Shown here piece after piece: positions 55,809 to 64,000 of a DNA stretch of 64,000 nucleotides; position 1 is the stretch's first letter; the number at the start of each line of letters is the position of its first letter. Position numbers and translations under genes: made by a program. This DNA comes from Sulfuriferula thiophila. GTDB taxonomy: Bacteria > Pseudomonadota > Gammaproteobacteria > Burkholderiales > Sulfuriferulaceae. Below the pieces are notes generated by a model. The model did not search any database. It was not told the origin of the DNA and worked only from the letters and a program-made list of their open reading frames with translations. The stretch lies in NCBI RefSeq assembly GCF_003864975.1, contig NZ_BHGL01000033.1:1-64000 (forward strand), written 5' to 3'.

Positions 55809-56885
55809 ATGTCTATGTGGAATGCCAGTACATTACTCCAGCCCGTGCGCCCCGATCAGCCTTCCGGCGACGATCTTTCCTTCTCGCGTGAATTTGACGC
55901 CATTGCCGAAGCGCGCCGGTTTGATGACCCCAGCATCGATCAGGGCGAATGGGAAGTGGACCTCAAGGAAGCCAACTGGAACGAAGTGATTGCACTCAGT
56001 ACTACCCTGCTGGAGAAGCAAAGCAAAGATCTGCGTCTTGCAGTCTGGCTCACTGAGGCCAGTGCCTATCAGCATGGCTTTAACGGGCTGGCGCAAGGGT
56101 TCGGGTTGATAGCCGGATTATGCAACCAGTACTGGGAAAGCCTCTACCCGGAAGCCGAAGACGGCGATCAGGAACGCCGCGCCGGCAACCTAAGCTGGAT
56201 AGTCAGCCGTGCCGAACAGTTGGTCCGTAATATTCCGCTGACCGAAGGCCGTGGCAGCGCTTACAGCTACGCCAGCATACTCGATGCCCGCAACCGATCG
56301 CAGAGCAAGGGGGACGGAAATCGCAGCGAAGCCGGTGTCAGTATCGACGTCATTGAAAGCGCACGGCGCAAGAGCAGCTATGCCTTCTACCAGACGCTGA
56401 TAGCCGAAGCGCAACTGTGTGCAACCGCATTGACCGACATGCAGACGGCTATTGATGCGCGACTGGGTATGGATGGCCCGGGTTTTACCGCGTTACGGCA
56501 AAGCCTGGAAGACGTGCTGCATACCCTGAACAGGTTCGCTAACGATCAGGGGGTGCCCAGCAGCACGCAATCCGCAACAGCCGACGACATCAATGATAAT
56601 CAGGATATAGCCATGCAGACAGCCCAGCCGAACTCCCCGCAGACAAACGCACGCGGTGGCATACAGAGTCGCGCGCAGGCCATCAGTCAATTACGTGAAG
56701 TTGCCCGGTATTTCCGTGAAACAGAACCGCACAGCCCGGTTGCCTATCTGGCTGACAAGGCCGCGCAATGGGGTAATTTGCCGTTGCATGAATGGCTGCG
56801 CACGGTGATCAAGGACAACACCTCGCTATCCCACGTAGAAGAACTGCTGGGGCTGGATATTAGCAACCATAGCGACCCAGTCTGA
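55809..56885 (+). CDS. tssA: Type VI secretion protein TssA (ImpA-type)
   Basis: 358 residues from ATG 55809, behind AAGGAA; the longer frame runs into the OmpA gene and is not needed. The N-terminal ImpA_N domain is evident (LLQPVRPDQPSGDDLSFSRE, EANWNEVIALSTTLLEKQSKDLRLAVWLTEA, GLIAGLCNQYWESLYPE). The C-terminal part has ISQLREVARYFRETEPHSPVAYL and the ending of the short TssA group. TssA guides sheath assembly. Confidence 0.94.
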   Translation: MSMWNASTLLQPVRPDQPSGDDLSFSREFDAIAEARRFDDPSIDQGEWEVDLKEANWNEVIALSTTLLEKQSKDLRLAVWLTEASAYQHGFNGLAQGFGLIAGLCNQYWESLYPEAEDGDQERRAGNLSWIVSRAEQLVRNIPLTEGRGSAYSYASILDARNRSQSKGDGNRSEAGVSIDVIESARRKSSYAFYQTLIAEAQLCATALTDMQTAIDARLGMDGPGFTALRQSLEDVLHTLNRFANDQGVPSSTQSATADDINDNQDIAMQTAQPNSPQTNARGGIQSRAQAISQLREVARYFRETEPHSPVAYLADKAAQWGNLPLHEWLRTVIKDNTSLSHVEELLGLDISNHSDPV

Positions 56886-56943
56886 TGCCGGATTTAATCG
56901 CAGACATAATCATCCACATAAACCAGTATTCAGTAAAACGACT

Positions 56944-57867
56944 ATGACCAAGCCAATATCAGCTTCTGCCCCCAGTTTATTAGATGCAGTCGCAAGCCCA
57001 GCGCAGGAAGCGCCAAGTTTGCTATCCAGCCTGGGGAATACGACACCCAGGCAAACAGGTAAAAAGCAGGGACGGCCTGTCTTCTGGTTTATCGCCATTC
57101 CACTGCTATTAATCGCTCTGGTGGTGGCTGCCGCGATGGTAATCGCCAATAACGTAACAGCATCATTTACGCCCGCTAACCCATCTGCACCGACAAAGCC
57201 GGCGAACATGCCAAAGCCAGCCGTACATGCCGAAGCAAAATCGCCCGTTGCCCCCGTTGAAGCAGCGCCTGCTCAGGTTGCTACGATTATCAATGACTTG
57301 CCTGCAGAGCCACAAAAAAAACCGGAACATCCTGCAACTGTTCCGGCCAGCAACCCCCATGATCGCCTTAGCGCTGCGTTAACCAGCACGTCAGATGCAC
57401 CCAGCAAACCTGCGCCGGTCGTAGCCACCACTCAGGCTCACGCGCAAACTGTTGTTGCAGCACACCCCCCACCCCAACCGGCGACAGGCAAGATCAAGTC
57501 TGCTTCAGCGCCAGCCCAGACAGACGTGGATGATCGCGATGTCAAATTGCTGACCGCACTGGTTGCCAGCACGAAAGAAACACCGCCCAAGAAGACCAGT
57601 ACTGAAAAAACCAGCCATCCCAAAACCGAGAAAGCAACGGCTGACAGCAAAAACAACAGCAGCAAAGACGACAGCCGTAATCAGGATGTGGTTGAACGCA
57701 AGCCAGGTGACAGCACCGCAGGTCTGCTTAAGCGCTGCAAAAAACTTGGCATTATTGAAGGTGAACTGTGCCGCTGGCGTATCTGTTCCGAGCGCTGGGA
57801 TACCGACCTGGCGTGCAAAGCCAATGCCCAGCCAAAATCACCCGCAGCAGATAACACCCCCCAGTAA
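56944..57867 (+). CDS. Unrecognised single-pass protein of the T6SS cluster
   Basis: 307 residues. One membrane helix (about 53-75) follows a cytoplasmic tail with two SLL motifs. Outside it is a long Pro/Ala/Lys-rich, disordered stretch (about 80-255) and a compact Cys-containing end (RCKKLG, GELCRWRICSERW, LACK). The layout (anchor, spacer through the cell wall, small disulfide-bonded head) suggests a periplasmic reach function. I do not know the family. Its stop overlaps the vgrG start (TAATG). Confidence 0.6.
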   Translation: MTKPISASAPSLLDAVASPAQEAPSLLSSLGNTTPRQTGKKQGRPVFWFIAIPLLLIALVVAAAMVIANNVTASFTPANPSAPTKPANMPKPAVHAEAKSPVAPVEAAPAQVATIINDLPAEPQKKPEHPATVPASNPHDRLSAALTSTSDAPSKPAPVVATTQAHAQTVVAAHPPPQPATGKIKSASAPAQTDVDDRDVKLLTALVASTKETPPKKTSTEKTSHPKTEKATADSKNNSSKDDSRNQDVVERKPGDSTAGLLKRCKKLGIIEGELCRWRICSERWDTDLACKANAQPKSPAADNTPQ

Positions 57868-60800
57868 TGGTGCCAGATATGACGAACTTTATCGAATCCA
57901 TGTCCACGCAGATGGCGGATAGCCTAACAGCCTTTACCGGCTACGGCAGTGACACCCGTTTATATGAATTCACTCTCAGGGACAGCGACGACCTGACCCT
58001 GTGGTTTAATAAAGGCAGCCTGCTGGTAGAGGCATTCAGTAGTCAGGATGGCCTGCATCAGTTGGCGCACACCGATGTGCTGGTATTATCCCGCCGTCCC
58101 GACCTGCCCATTGCCAAACTAATGGGGCGCAATGCCAGTTTGCATATCAGTCAGGCCGACGCCAGCCGTACCCGCATCACCGGTATCATCAGCCATGCCC
58201 AAAGTCTGGGCAGCGATGGCGGCCTCTCGCGTTATCAGTTGCGTATCAGCCCATGGCTGGGCTTGCTTGATCAGAATGCACACAGTCGCGTCTGGCAGGA
58301 ACAACCTATAGAAAGCATCATCGACAGCATCCTTACCGACTACGCCCCGCACGCCCACTGGCAATGGAGCGAAGACACCCACAGCCTGCTGCAGCAACTC
58401 CCCGCACGCAGCTACTGCATTCAGTACCGCGAAACCGACCTCGGCTTCATCAGCCGCCTGCTCGCCGAAGACGGCCTGAGCTGGCGCATGGAACAGGATG
58501 ACCCCAATGCGCCGGACGGCCACAGTCTGGTGATCTTCGCCGACAGCACCCACACCAGCGCCTGCCCGGCCAACCCCGACAACGGCGCCACTGGCCTGCG
58601 CTACGCCGGCACCGGCTCGCAACAGCAAACCGACAGCATCACCGCACTCAGCGTCGCGCACAGCCTGCAACCCGCACGCCTGACCCTGGCCAGCTATGAT
58701 TACAAAGCCAAAGCCATCACCACGGCCAGCACCCCCACCGACCTCAAACTCGGCGGCCAGCACTACAGCCAGCTACCTCCGGTCGAGCATTATGACCACC
58801 CCGGACTATACGCCTTTACCGATAATGACCAGGCCACCCGTCATGCCGCCTTGCGCATCCAGGCCCATGAACTCCGCCACCAGTATTGGCAAGGGCAAAG
58901 CACTGTACGCAGCCTGCGTGCCGGCCAGCGTTTCCAGATCGACGGCAACCCGCGGCTGGAAAGTGAAGCCACCCCTGACACTTTCATCACCAGCCACGTC
59001 ACCCAGCTCGGCATCAACAACCTGCCTGACACCGTCGCCGAGCACGCCACCCTTGCCTTTGGCCGTCTCAGTGACTGGCTGCGCAGCACCCTGAGCCAGG
59101 CGCAAGCAGACAGCGACCCGCTCACCACCCGCCCAGAGCAGCTGGATAAACTCATCGCCACCACTGAACGCCTCGGCTATGCCAACGCCTTCACCGCCAT
59201 CGACGCCACCCGCCCATGGCGCCCGGCACAGACTCAACAGCTCAATCATCGCCCCACCGAATACGGCAGCCAGACGGCCCGCGTCGTTGGCTTTGACAAC
59301 AACCACAGCGACAACCCCGAGCAACTCGGCAACGACGAAATCTGCACCGACCAGCTAGGCCGCATCCGCATCCGTTTCCACTGGCAAGACCCGCTCGACC
59401 AGACCAATAGCCGCGCCAGCTGCTGGGTACGCGTCGCCCAGCGCAGCGCAGGGGGCGGCATGGGCAGCCAGTTCCTGCCGCGCATCGGCCAGGAAGTGCA
59501 AGTGCAATTCCTCGAAGGCGACATCGACCGCCCTGTCATCATCGGCGCTCACTACAACGGCCAGGGCGAAGCCGGCACCGCCGCCAGCCCCAACGGCCAG
59601 CAAACCGACAGCGACACCAGCGCCTTTACCCAGTCCAGCGACACCCGCGCCAGCGCGCAGAGCAACCTCACCGCCGGCAACGCCCCCGTCTGGCACGGCG
59701 CCAGCAGCGCCACGGACGAACACAACAACGCCGCCGCCCAATGGGGCATCCGCAGCCAGGAATACAACGGCAGCGGCTACAATCAGCTCGTCTTCGACGA
59801 CAGCGACAGCCAAGGCCGCATCCAGCTCAAAACCACCCAATCCGGCACCGAACTCAACCTCGGTCACCTTATCCACACCGCCGACAACCGCCGCGGCAGC
59901 TATCGCGGCAAAGGCATCGAACTGCGCACCGACGCCTGGGGCAGCCTGCGCGCCGGATCCGGCTGGCTCATCACCAGCTACGGCGTCAGCCACAGCCAAA
60001 GCCAGCGCCAACCCGCAGGCGACCTGCCCGCCAGCTACGGCCTGTTGCACACCGCCAATAAACTCGGCGCCAGCCTCAGCCAGCTTGCCGACAGCCACCT
60101 AAGCGTCGGCATCGCCGCCCTCAAAGGCAGCAGCAACGCCAACGCCAGCAGCCTCAATGACAGCGCCGCACCGATCCCCGCATTAAGCAAAGTCATGCAA
60201 GGCATGGTCAACGCCAATCAGCTCGACGCCGCGCAAGATGACGCAAGTACCCAAAACACGCAACCATCAGACCAGCATCTGCCGCACCACACCGACCCCA
60301 TCATCAGTCTCATCGCCAAAAATGATTTAAGCCTAACCGCAAGGCAAAACATACAATTCAACACCGGCGAAACCCTCAACCTGCTCAACGCCGCAGACAG
60401 CCAGCACAGCACTGGCGGCACCTGGCGCATCCACAGCGGCCAGGCCATCGGCCTCACCGCTGGTGGCATGCAAAAGAACGCCACCGCAGGCTTGCAACTC
60501 ATCGCCGCTCAGGGCGACACCACCCTTCAGGCACACAGCGACAGCATCAGCCTCAAAGCCAAAGACAACCTCGACATCAAAAGCGCGCAAGACAGCATCG
60601 ACTTTGCCGCCGCGACCGACATCACCCTGCGTACCGCGGGCGGTGCCAGTATCAAGATAGCGGGTGGTAATATTACGGTGCAGTGCCCGGGCAAGATACT
60701 GGTGCAGGCGGGGCAGAAGAGTTTTACGGGTGGGACGAGTATGAGCTATCCATTAGCAACATTACCTACCGCAGAATGGATTAACAAACAGAGTGTGAGA

Positions 60801-61154
60801 TTCTGTTTTGCAGGAAGCGATGAGCTGGTAGATGATATGGCGCTGGTTGATAAGGCATATCGGATTGTTGATGCTGAAGGTGCAGTGCTGGCGGCAGGAA
60901 ATATACCTAAAGATGGGCGATTGCCTCGGATAGTGACCGATAGCAATAAAGCTGTGAATATCGAAATAGGCGAGAATAAGTGGCAACGATCTTTCTCAGT
61001 GGTTAGCCAATCAAGAGACAGTGAATTCACCAATGATAATGTTTCTGTTGAATATGACCCTTATATAGCCAGATTACAAAAAGACCAAAATGAAGCTTTT
61101 TTAAATAAAGAGCAGTTGTTGAAACTGATTGGTAACATCCAAGGAGAGGCCTAA
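57867..61154 (+). CDS. vgrG: Type VI secretion spike protein VgrG with C-terminal extension
   Basis: 1095 residues. The gp27/gp5-like core (YGSDTRLYEFTLRDSDDLTLWF, ATEYGSQTARVVG-type region, GRIRIRFHW, CWVRVAQRSAGGGMGSQFLPRIGQEVQVQF, DRPVIIGAHYNG) is followed by a DUF2345 region to about residue 950 (FAAATDITLRTAGGASIKI). From about 956 to the end an AT-rich extension of some 140 residues looks like an added adaptor or carrier domain. VgrG tips the secreted tube and carries effectors. The base composition break falls near 60,735. Confidence 0.95.
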   Translation: MVPDMTNFIESMSTQMADSLTAFTGYGSDTRLYEFTLRDSDDLTLWFNKGSLLVEAFSSQDGLHQLAHTDVLVLSRRPDLPIAKLMGRNASLHISQADASRTRITGIISHAQSLGSDGGLSRYQLRISPWLGLLDQNAHSRVWQEQPIESIIDSILTDYAPHAHWQWSEDTHSLLQQLPARSYCIQYRETDLGFISRLLAEDGLSWRMEQDDPNAPDGHSLVIFADSTHTSACPANPDNGATGLRYAGTGSQQQTDSITALSVAHSLQPARLTLASYDYKAKAITTASTPTDLKLGGQHYSQLPPVEHYDHPGLYAFTDNDQATRHAALRIQAHELRHQYWQGQSTVRSLRAGQRFQIDGNPRLESEATPDTFITSHVTQLGINNLPDTVAEHATLAFGRLSDWLRSTLSQAQADSDPLTTRPEQLDKLIATTERLGYANAFTAIDATRPWRPAQTQQLNHRPTEYGSQTARVVGFDNNHSDNPEQLGNDEICTDQLGRIRIRFHWQDPLDQTNSRASCWVRVAQRSAGGGMGSQFLPRIGQEVQVQFLEGDIDRPVIIGAHYNGQGEAGTAASPNGQQTDSDTSAFTQSSDTRASAQSNLTAGNAPVWHGASSATDEHNNAAAQWGIRSQEYNGSGYNQLVFDDSDSQGRIQLKTTQSGTELNLGHLIHTADNRRGSYRGKGIELRTDAWGSLRAGSGWLITSYGVSHSQSQRQPAGDLPASYGLLHTANKLGASLSQLADSHLSVGIAALKGSSNANASSLNDSAAPIPALSKVMQGMVNANQLDAAQDDASTQNTQPSDQHLPHHTDPIISLIAKNDLSLTARQNIQFNTGETLNLLNAADSQHSTGGTWRIHSGQAIGLTAGGMQKNATAGLQLIAAQGDTTLQAHSDSISLKAKDNLDIKSAQDSIDFAAATDITLRTAGGASIKIAGGNITVQCPGKILVQAGQKSFTGGTSMSYPLATLPTAEWINKQSVRFCFAGSDELVDDMALVDKAYRIVDAEGAVLAAGNIPKDGRLPRIVTDSNKAVNIEIGENKWQRSFSVVSQSRDSEFTNDNVSVEYDPYIARLQKDQNEAFLNKEQLLKLIGNIQGEA

Positions 61155-61155
61155 A

Positions 61156-61683
61156 ATGTTTTCTATTTTCATTAAGTTAGATTATTTATTACGTTTGGTA
61201 ATAATGTTTGGTTTCATGAGTTTACACATTATGACCGCACAAGCTGAGGAATACTCTACAGGTTCACATAATGTCAAATCTGAGCAAGGTACTCTGTCCA
61301 TTAATGTAGGTCATGTAAATCATTTTAATGACCATGATTTTTATGTATACAGTTTTTTATTCCAGCCTAAAGGCAGTAATGATTGGAATCAAGTTCCTAG
61401 AATAGAAAAAGCAGACGATCCTAAAATGCTGTTTACGGTTCAAACAAAACATTCGGCTGATTTACAGTTCTTTGATGCAAAAATAATTAATGATAAGAAG
61501 ATGCAATTGATTACAGTCAATATGGAAACGGGTGAAACCTTGGCTGATAAAGGTCCAATAACTGTAATTACTTATACGTTGGTTAAGCTTGATGATTATG
61601 ATAGATGGGTTTTTTTACGTACAAATGTTAAAAAAATTGAGTCCAAGTTAACCGTTGAGCAGATATTGAAAAACACAAAATAA
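61156..61683 (+). CDS. Exported small protein, candidate immunity or accessory protein
   Basis: 175 residues from ATG 61156, behind AGGAGAGG that lies in the end of vgrG. Residues 1-33 form a signal peptide (IMTAQA cleavage site). The mature part is beta-rich and mixed in charge, with HVNHFNDHDFYVYSF and DRWVFLRTNVKK. Not recognised. Its place between vgrG and a cell-wall-degrading effector suggests immunity in the periplasm, but an effector-loading role cannot be excluded. Strongly AT-rich. Confidence 0.55.
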   Translation: MFSIFIKLDYLLRLVIMFGFMSLHIMTAQAEEYSTGSHNVKSEQGTLSINVGHVNHFNDHDFYVYSFLFQPKGSNDWNQVPRIEKADDPKMLFTVQTKHSADLQFFDAKIINDKKMQLITVNMETGETLADKGPITVITYTLVKLDDYDRWVFLRTNVKKIESKLTVEQILKNTK

Positions 61684-61718
61684 CCCAACAAAAAGTCATT
61701 TTAAGGAAATGGTTTACC

Positions 61719-63317
61719 ATGACTAAATTTATAAATGCTATTTACTATCCTGATATATTGACCGTAGAGTATATCGCGGATAATGGTGATCATCTTTTAC
61801 GCTCAGGTGGAACGATCGCGTGGCGTTTTAACAATCCAGGTAATTTACGACCAGGTTCAAAATATACTTTGCAAATTGGCAAGGGGAAAACTAAAAGCGG
61901 TGAATTTTTAATTTTCCCAACAGTGGAGGCCGGTCGTGCTGAAAAAAAAGGCTTGTTGTTACGCAAATATAAAGGTGACACCATAATTCAGATGATGAAG
62001 CAGTACGCACCGCCTAGCGAAAATGATACTGCTAAATATACAGATTACATCACTACAAAATCAGGATTAAGCAAAGATTCAATAATTGGTGACTTGACTG
62101 AAGCGCAGCTTGATTCATTGATGAACTCAATGGAACAGTATGAAGGCTTTAATGCGATGATTGATACTCGTAAAGAAAAATGGATCAAAACAACAATAAT
62201 AACCTTGTCTGATGGCGCTCGCCCAATAGCAGAACATGAAGTCATAATTAAACAAGATGGAAATGAAGTAAAGCACAAGACAGATCACTATGGTCAATTA
62301 CCAGCAATACCTCACCTGAAAAAAAATGATGAGGTTGAGCTATGGGTAATTAATGCCAAACAAAAACTTGAGAAAATAGATAGTTTTATACTTGGCAACG
62401 TATCGCAATCATTTAATTATTTCACCGATTTTTTTAGTGCTAATGCCGCTACACAACCACATGTTGCTTTAGTAAAACAGGACAAGAAAAAACCAGAGCC
62501 ATACTCCTATGTAATACAGCCAGGCGATACATTGGGGAAAATTGCCAAAAAATTCAAAACAAGTGCCGATAAAATTCAAAAGGAAAATCAATTACGCGAC
62601 CCTAACAAAATCCTTCCTGGACAACGTTTATCTATTAATGGCTCAAGTTCAGCGCCAACTGGCATGCCTACGGTAGCTAAAGTTCACAGTAATAAATCAA
62701 CAAAAATTGCAGCCATTCCAACACGAAGTAAGGAGGCTCAAGGACAGCCCTTAGCTGTGATGCCATCAGACCAAAAGCGTGCACCTTGGATGGAAGTGGC
62801 AATTAAAGAAGCAATTAAATGGGCTGGTAAAAAAGAAACCATAATTACCAAAACTGATAATTTTCATGAAGAAATCGGACTTGGCGGCGATTTAGGGAAT
62901 ACGCCATGGTGTGCGTCATTTGTTAATTATTGTCTGATGGAAAGCGGAAATCCATATGAGCGTTCTGCTAGCTCGCAATTTGCAACACATAGTAAAAAAT
63001 TTACCAAGATAAATTCTCCAATCTATGGCTCAATCATTGTTTGGCAAAAAAGTGGAAAAGGTCATGTCGCCTTTGTATATGGCAAAGATTCTATTTCCTT
63101 AAAGACTATTGCCTTAGGCGGAAATCAAAATGACAAAATTACGTTCATGTTAGAAACGGATACCACGAAGACTCTGGTTGGTTATTTTGTACCAAATACA
63201 TATCTTGAATTTAGCAAAAAAGAAAATGTACTTTCAGAATTTGATGTGGTTAATCTGAACCGAAGTATTGGCAATACTGCCTACAGTAGAAAAAAACAAA
63301 TTATTAAGGATCGTTAA
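61719..63317 (+). CDS. Candidate T6SS effector: LysM and CHAP-like (TIGR02594-type) peptidoglycan hydrolase
   Basis: 532 residues, no signal peptide, as expected for a T6SS cargo. N-terminal region (about 25-145) resembles a phage P5-like structural/lytic domain (RFNNPGNLRPG, FPTVEAGRA). About 156-225 is a beta-sandwich like a carboxypeptidase-regulatory domain. LysM is at 263-307 (YVIQPGDTLGKIAKKFK). The C-terminal 170 residues form an NlpC/CHAP-like domain with Cys398 in TPWCASFVNY, His449 in KGHVAFVYG and Asn469 in LGGNQND. Together these fit an enzyme that binds and cuts peptidoglycan. ATG behind AAGGAA. The next gene overlaps its stop. Confidence 0.82.
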   Translation: MTKFINAIYYPDILTVEYIADNGDHLLRSGGTIAWRFNNPGNLRPGSKYTLQIGKGKTKSGEFLIFPTVEAGRAEKKGLLLRKYKGDTIIQMMKQYAPPSENDTAKYTDYITTKSGLSKDSIIGDLTEAQLDSLMNSMEQYEGFNAMIDTRKEKWIKTTIITLSDGARPIAEHEVIIKQDGNEVKHKTDHYGQLPAIPHLKKNDEVELWVINAKQKLEKIDSFILGNVSQSFNYFTDFFSANAATQPHVALVKQDKKKPEPYSYVIQPGDTLGKIAKKFKTSADKIQKENQLRDPNKILPGQRLSINGSSSAPTGMPTVAKVHSNKSTKIAAIPTRSKEAQGQPLAVMPSDQKRAPWMEVAIKEAIKWAGKKETIITKTDNFHEEIGLGGDLGNTPWCASFVNYCLMESGNPYERSASSQFATHSKKFTKINSPIYGSIIVWQKSGKGHVAFVYGKDSISLKTIALGGNQNDKITFMLETDTTKTLVGYFVPNTYLEFSKKENVLSEFDVVNLNRSIGNTAYSRKKQIIKDR

Positions 63318-63829
63318 TGGACTTACGCACATATTTTATTTTTTTTATTGCGTTGTTTGTGTGTAGTGAATCAGCATACTCAGGTAATAGAGGGTATAAA
63401 GTCGTTTTTTTTGACAGTAATAAAGTCTTCCAAAACAAAACATTATTTAAAAAATATCGGAATCAGTATGGTTTTGATACATTGGGTTCGTGTTGGAAAG
63501 AGCGTAATGGGAATTGGATTGACATAGCTTATATAAATAAATTGCCTACCGGTATAAACGAAAAATTAATTTACGATGTGCAGCATCAGTTGCCTGGCGC
63601 GATTGGAAAATTAAAATATATCCTTAGTAATTATAAAGATGATGAAATCGATAATGGTTTTGATGGTATCTATATAGCCGAAAATAAAAATAACACTCTA
63701 GTCATTCAAGGTATTTCAAGTTCTGGAGAATCTGTTATTACTAACAAACAACTACCCATTTCTCTTAAACAGTTTGATCTACTTATTTGTAAAGCGAGTA
63801 AGGCTTTTGATAAAAAATTCAATCCATAG
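63317..63829 (+). CDS. Exported small protein, candidate immunity protein for the peptidoglycan hydrolase
   Basis: 170 residues; its ATG overlaps the effector stop codon (TAATG). Residues 1-22 form a signal peptide (CSESAYSG). The mature protein is Lys/Asp-rich with two cysteines (about 58 and 157) that may pair. Not recognised. Coupling to the effector and periplasmic location are what an immunity protein against a cell-wall hydrolase needs. AT-rich like the rest of the cassette. Confidence 0.65.
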   Translation: MDLRTYFIFFIALFVCSESAYSGNRGYKVVFFDSNKVFQNKTLFKKYRNQYGFDTLGSCWKERNGNWIDIAYINKLPTGINEKLIYDVQHQLPGAIGKLKYILSNYKDDEIDNGFDGIYIAENKNNTLVIQGISSSGESVITNKQLPISLKQFDLLICKASKAFDKKFNP

Positions 63830-63872
63830 CTTCTTGGATAATCCCCCGTTTGCAGTTCCTGGCTACGCGATT

Positions 63873-64000
63873 TTACTTAGCGATAGTCTGCATTTCCCGT
63901 ATTAGCGCTTGTTGCAAATTCTCCCAGCCAGACTTCTTATCTATCGGGTCATAGCAGGCTGATTCCAGCTGCTGCACCAGCTGATTTAGCGCGGCGTGGT
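63873..64000 (-). CDS. 3' end of a gene entering from the right edge
   Basis: On the minus strand one frame is open from the window edge to a TAA at 63873-63875 and encodes 41 residues of helical, protein-like sequence (ALNQLVQQLESACYD, SGWENLQQALIREMQ). The other two frames close quickly. Too short to name. It runs towards the T6SS cassette and so bounds it. Confidence 0.55.
   Translation of the reverse strand, partial: HAALNQLVQQLESACYDPIDKKSGWENLQQALIREMQTIAK

Noticed and set aside
59355-60098. Minus-strand frame of about 247 codons opposite vgrG
   Set aside because: Low-complexity Ala/Val/Gly product in the GC-rich part of vgrG, without a ribosome binding site; a shadow of the true gene.

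Overview
The window looks like the chromosome of a betaproteobacterium, probably of the Nitrosomonadales type. The order thrS-infC-rpmI-rplT-pheS-pheT-ihfA-merR, the block surE-pcm-nlpD-rpoS, hom-thrC behind an alaA-type aminotransferase, and petABC followed by sspA-sspB are typical of beta/gamma-proteobacteria. The species cannot be fixed from the sequence alone. Housekeeping DNA (about 20,060-46,900) is flanked by two accessory regions with variable base composition.

Left accessory region (1-20,060). It opens with the truncated tail of an RHS protein whose tip looks like an L,D-transpeptidase-type (Tlde1/DUF2778) toxin, followed by a periplasmic candidate immunity protein. Next come a complete 1400-aa RHS protein with a Sec-type signal and a different tip, its own small candidate immunity protein, and an exported transglutaminase-like protein. 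A non-coding stretch (7,075-8,186) holds a hairpin-rich element and regularly spaced degenerate repeats that resemble transposase-binding sites. Then come a four-gene Wadjet (JetABCD/MksFEBG) plasmid-defence operon on the minus strand and, divergently, a 1615-aa STAND-type NTPase with an apparent N-terminal nuclease domain (Avs-like). A 17-bp near-identical direct repeat brackets this defence island.

Central region (20,064-46,904). Two small genes lead to ppa, an FGE-like gene, tRNA-Val and the translation operon. Within that operon thrS has a leader ORF plus terminator hairpin, infC appears to start at AUC, and rpmI is preceded by a pseudoknot that would hide its ribosome binding site. tRNA-Pro, surE-pcm-nlpD-rpoS, yrfG, an Mth938-like gene, alaA-hom-thrC, a glutathione transferase, a short-type gnd with zwf, a DegS/AlgW-like protease, petABC and sspAB follow.

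Right accessory region (47,000-64,000). After tRNA-Thr comes part of a type VI secretion cluster: a TagX-like M15 peptidase, PAAR, an unrecognised membrane protein, TssM, TagF, an OmpA-type protein, TssA, an unrecognised single-pass protein and VgrG. The tail of vgrG and the three genes behind it are AT-rich and form an effector cassette. In it a LysM plus CHAP-like peptidoglycan hydrolase is bracketed by two exported small proteins that are candidate immunity factors. The sheath, Hcp, baseplate, TssJ/K/L and ClpV genes are not in the window. A gene entering from the right edge runs on the minus strand.
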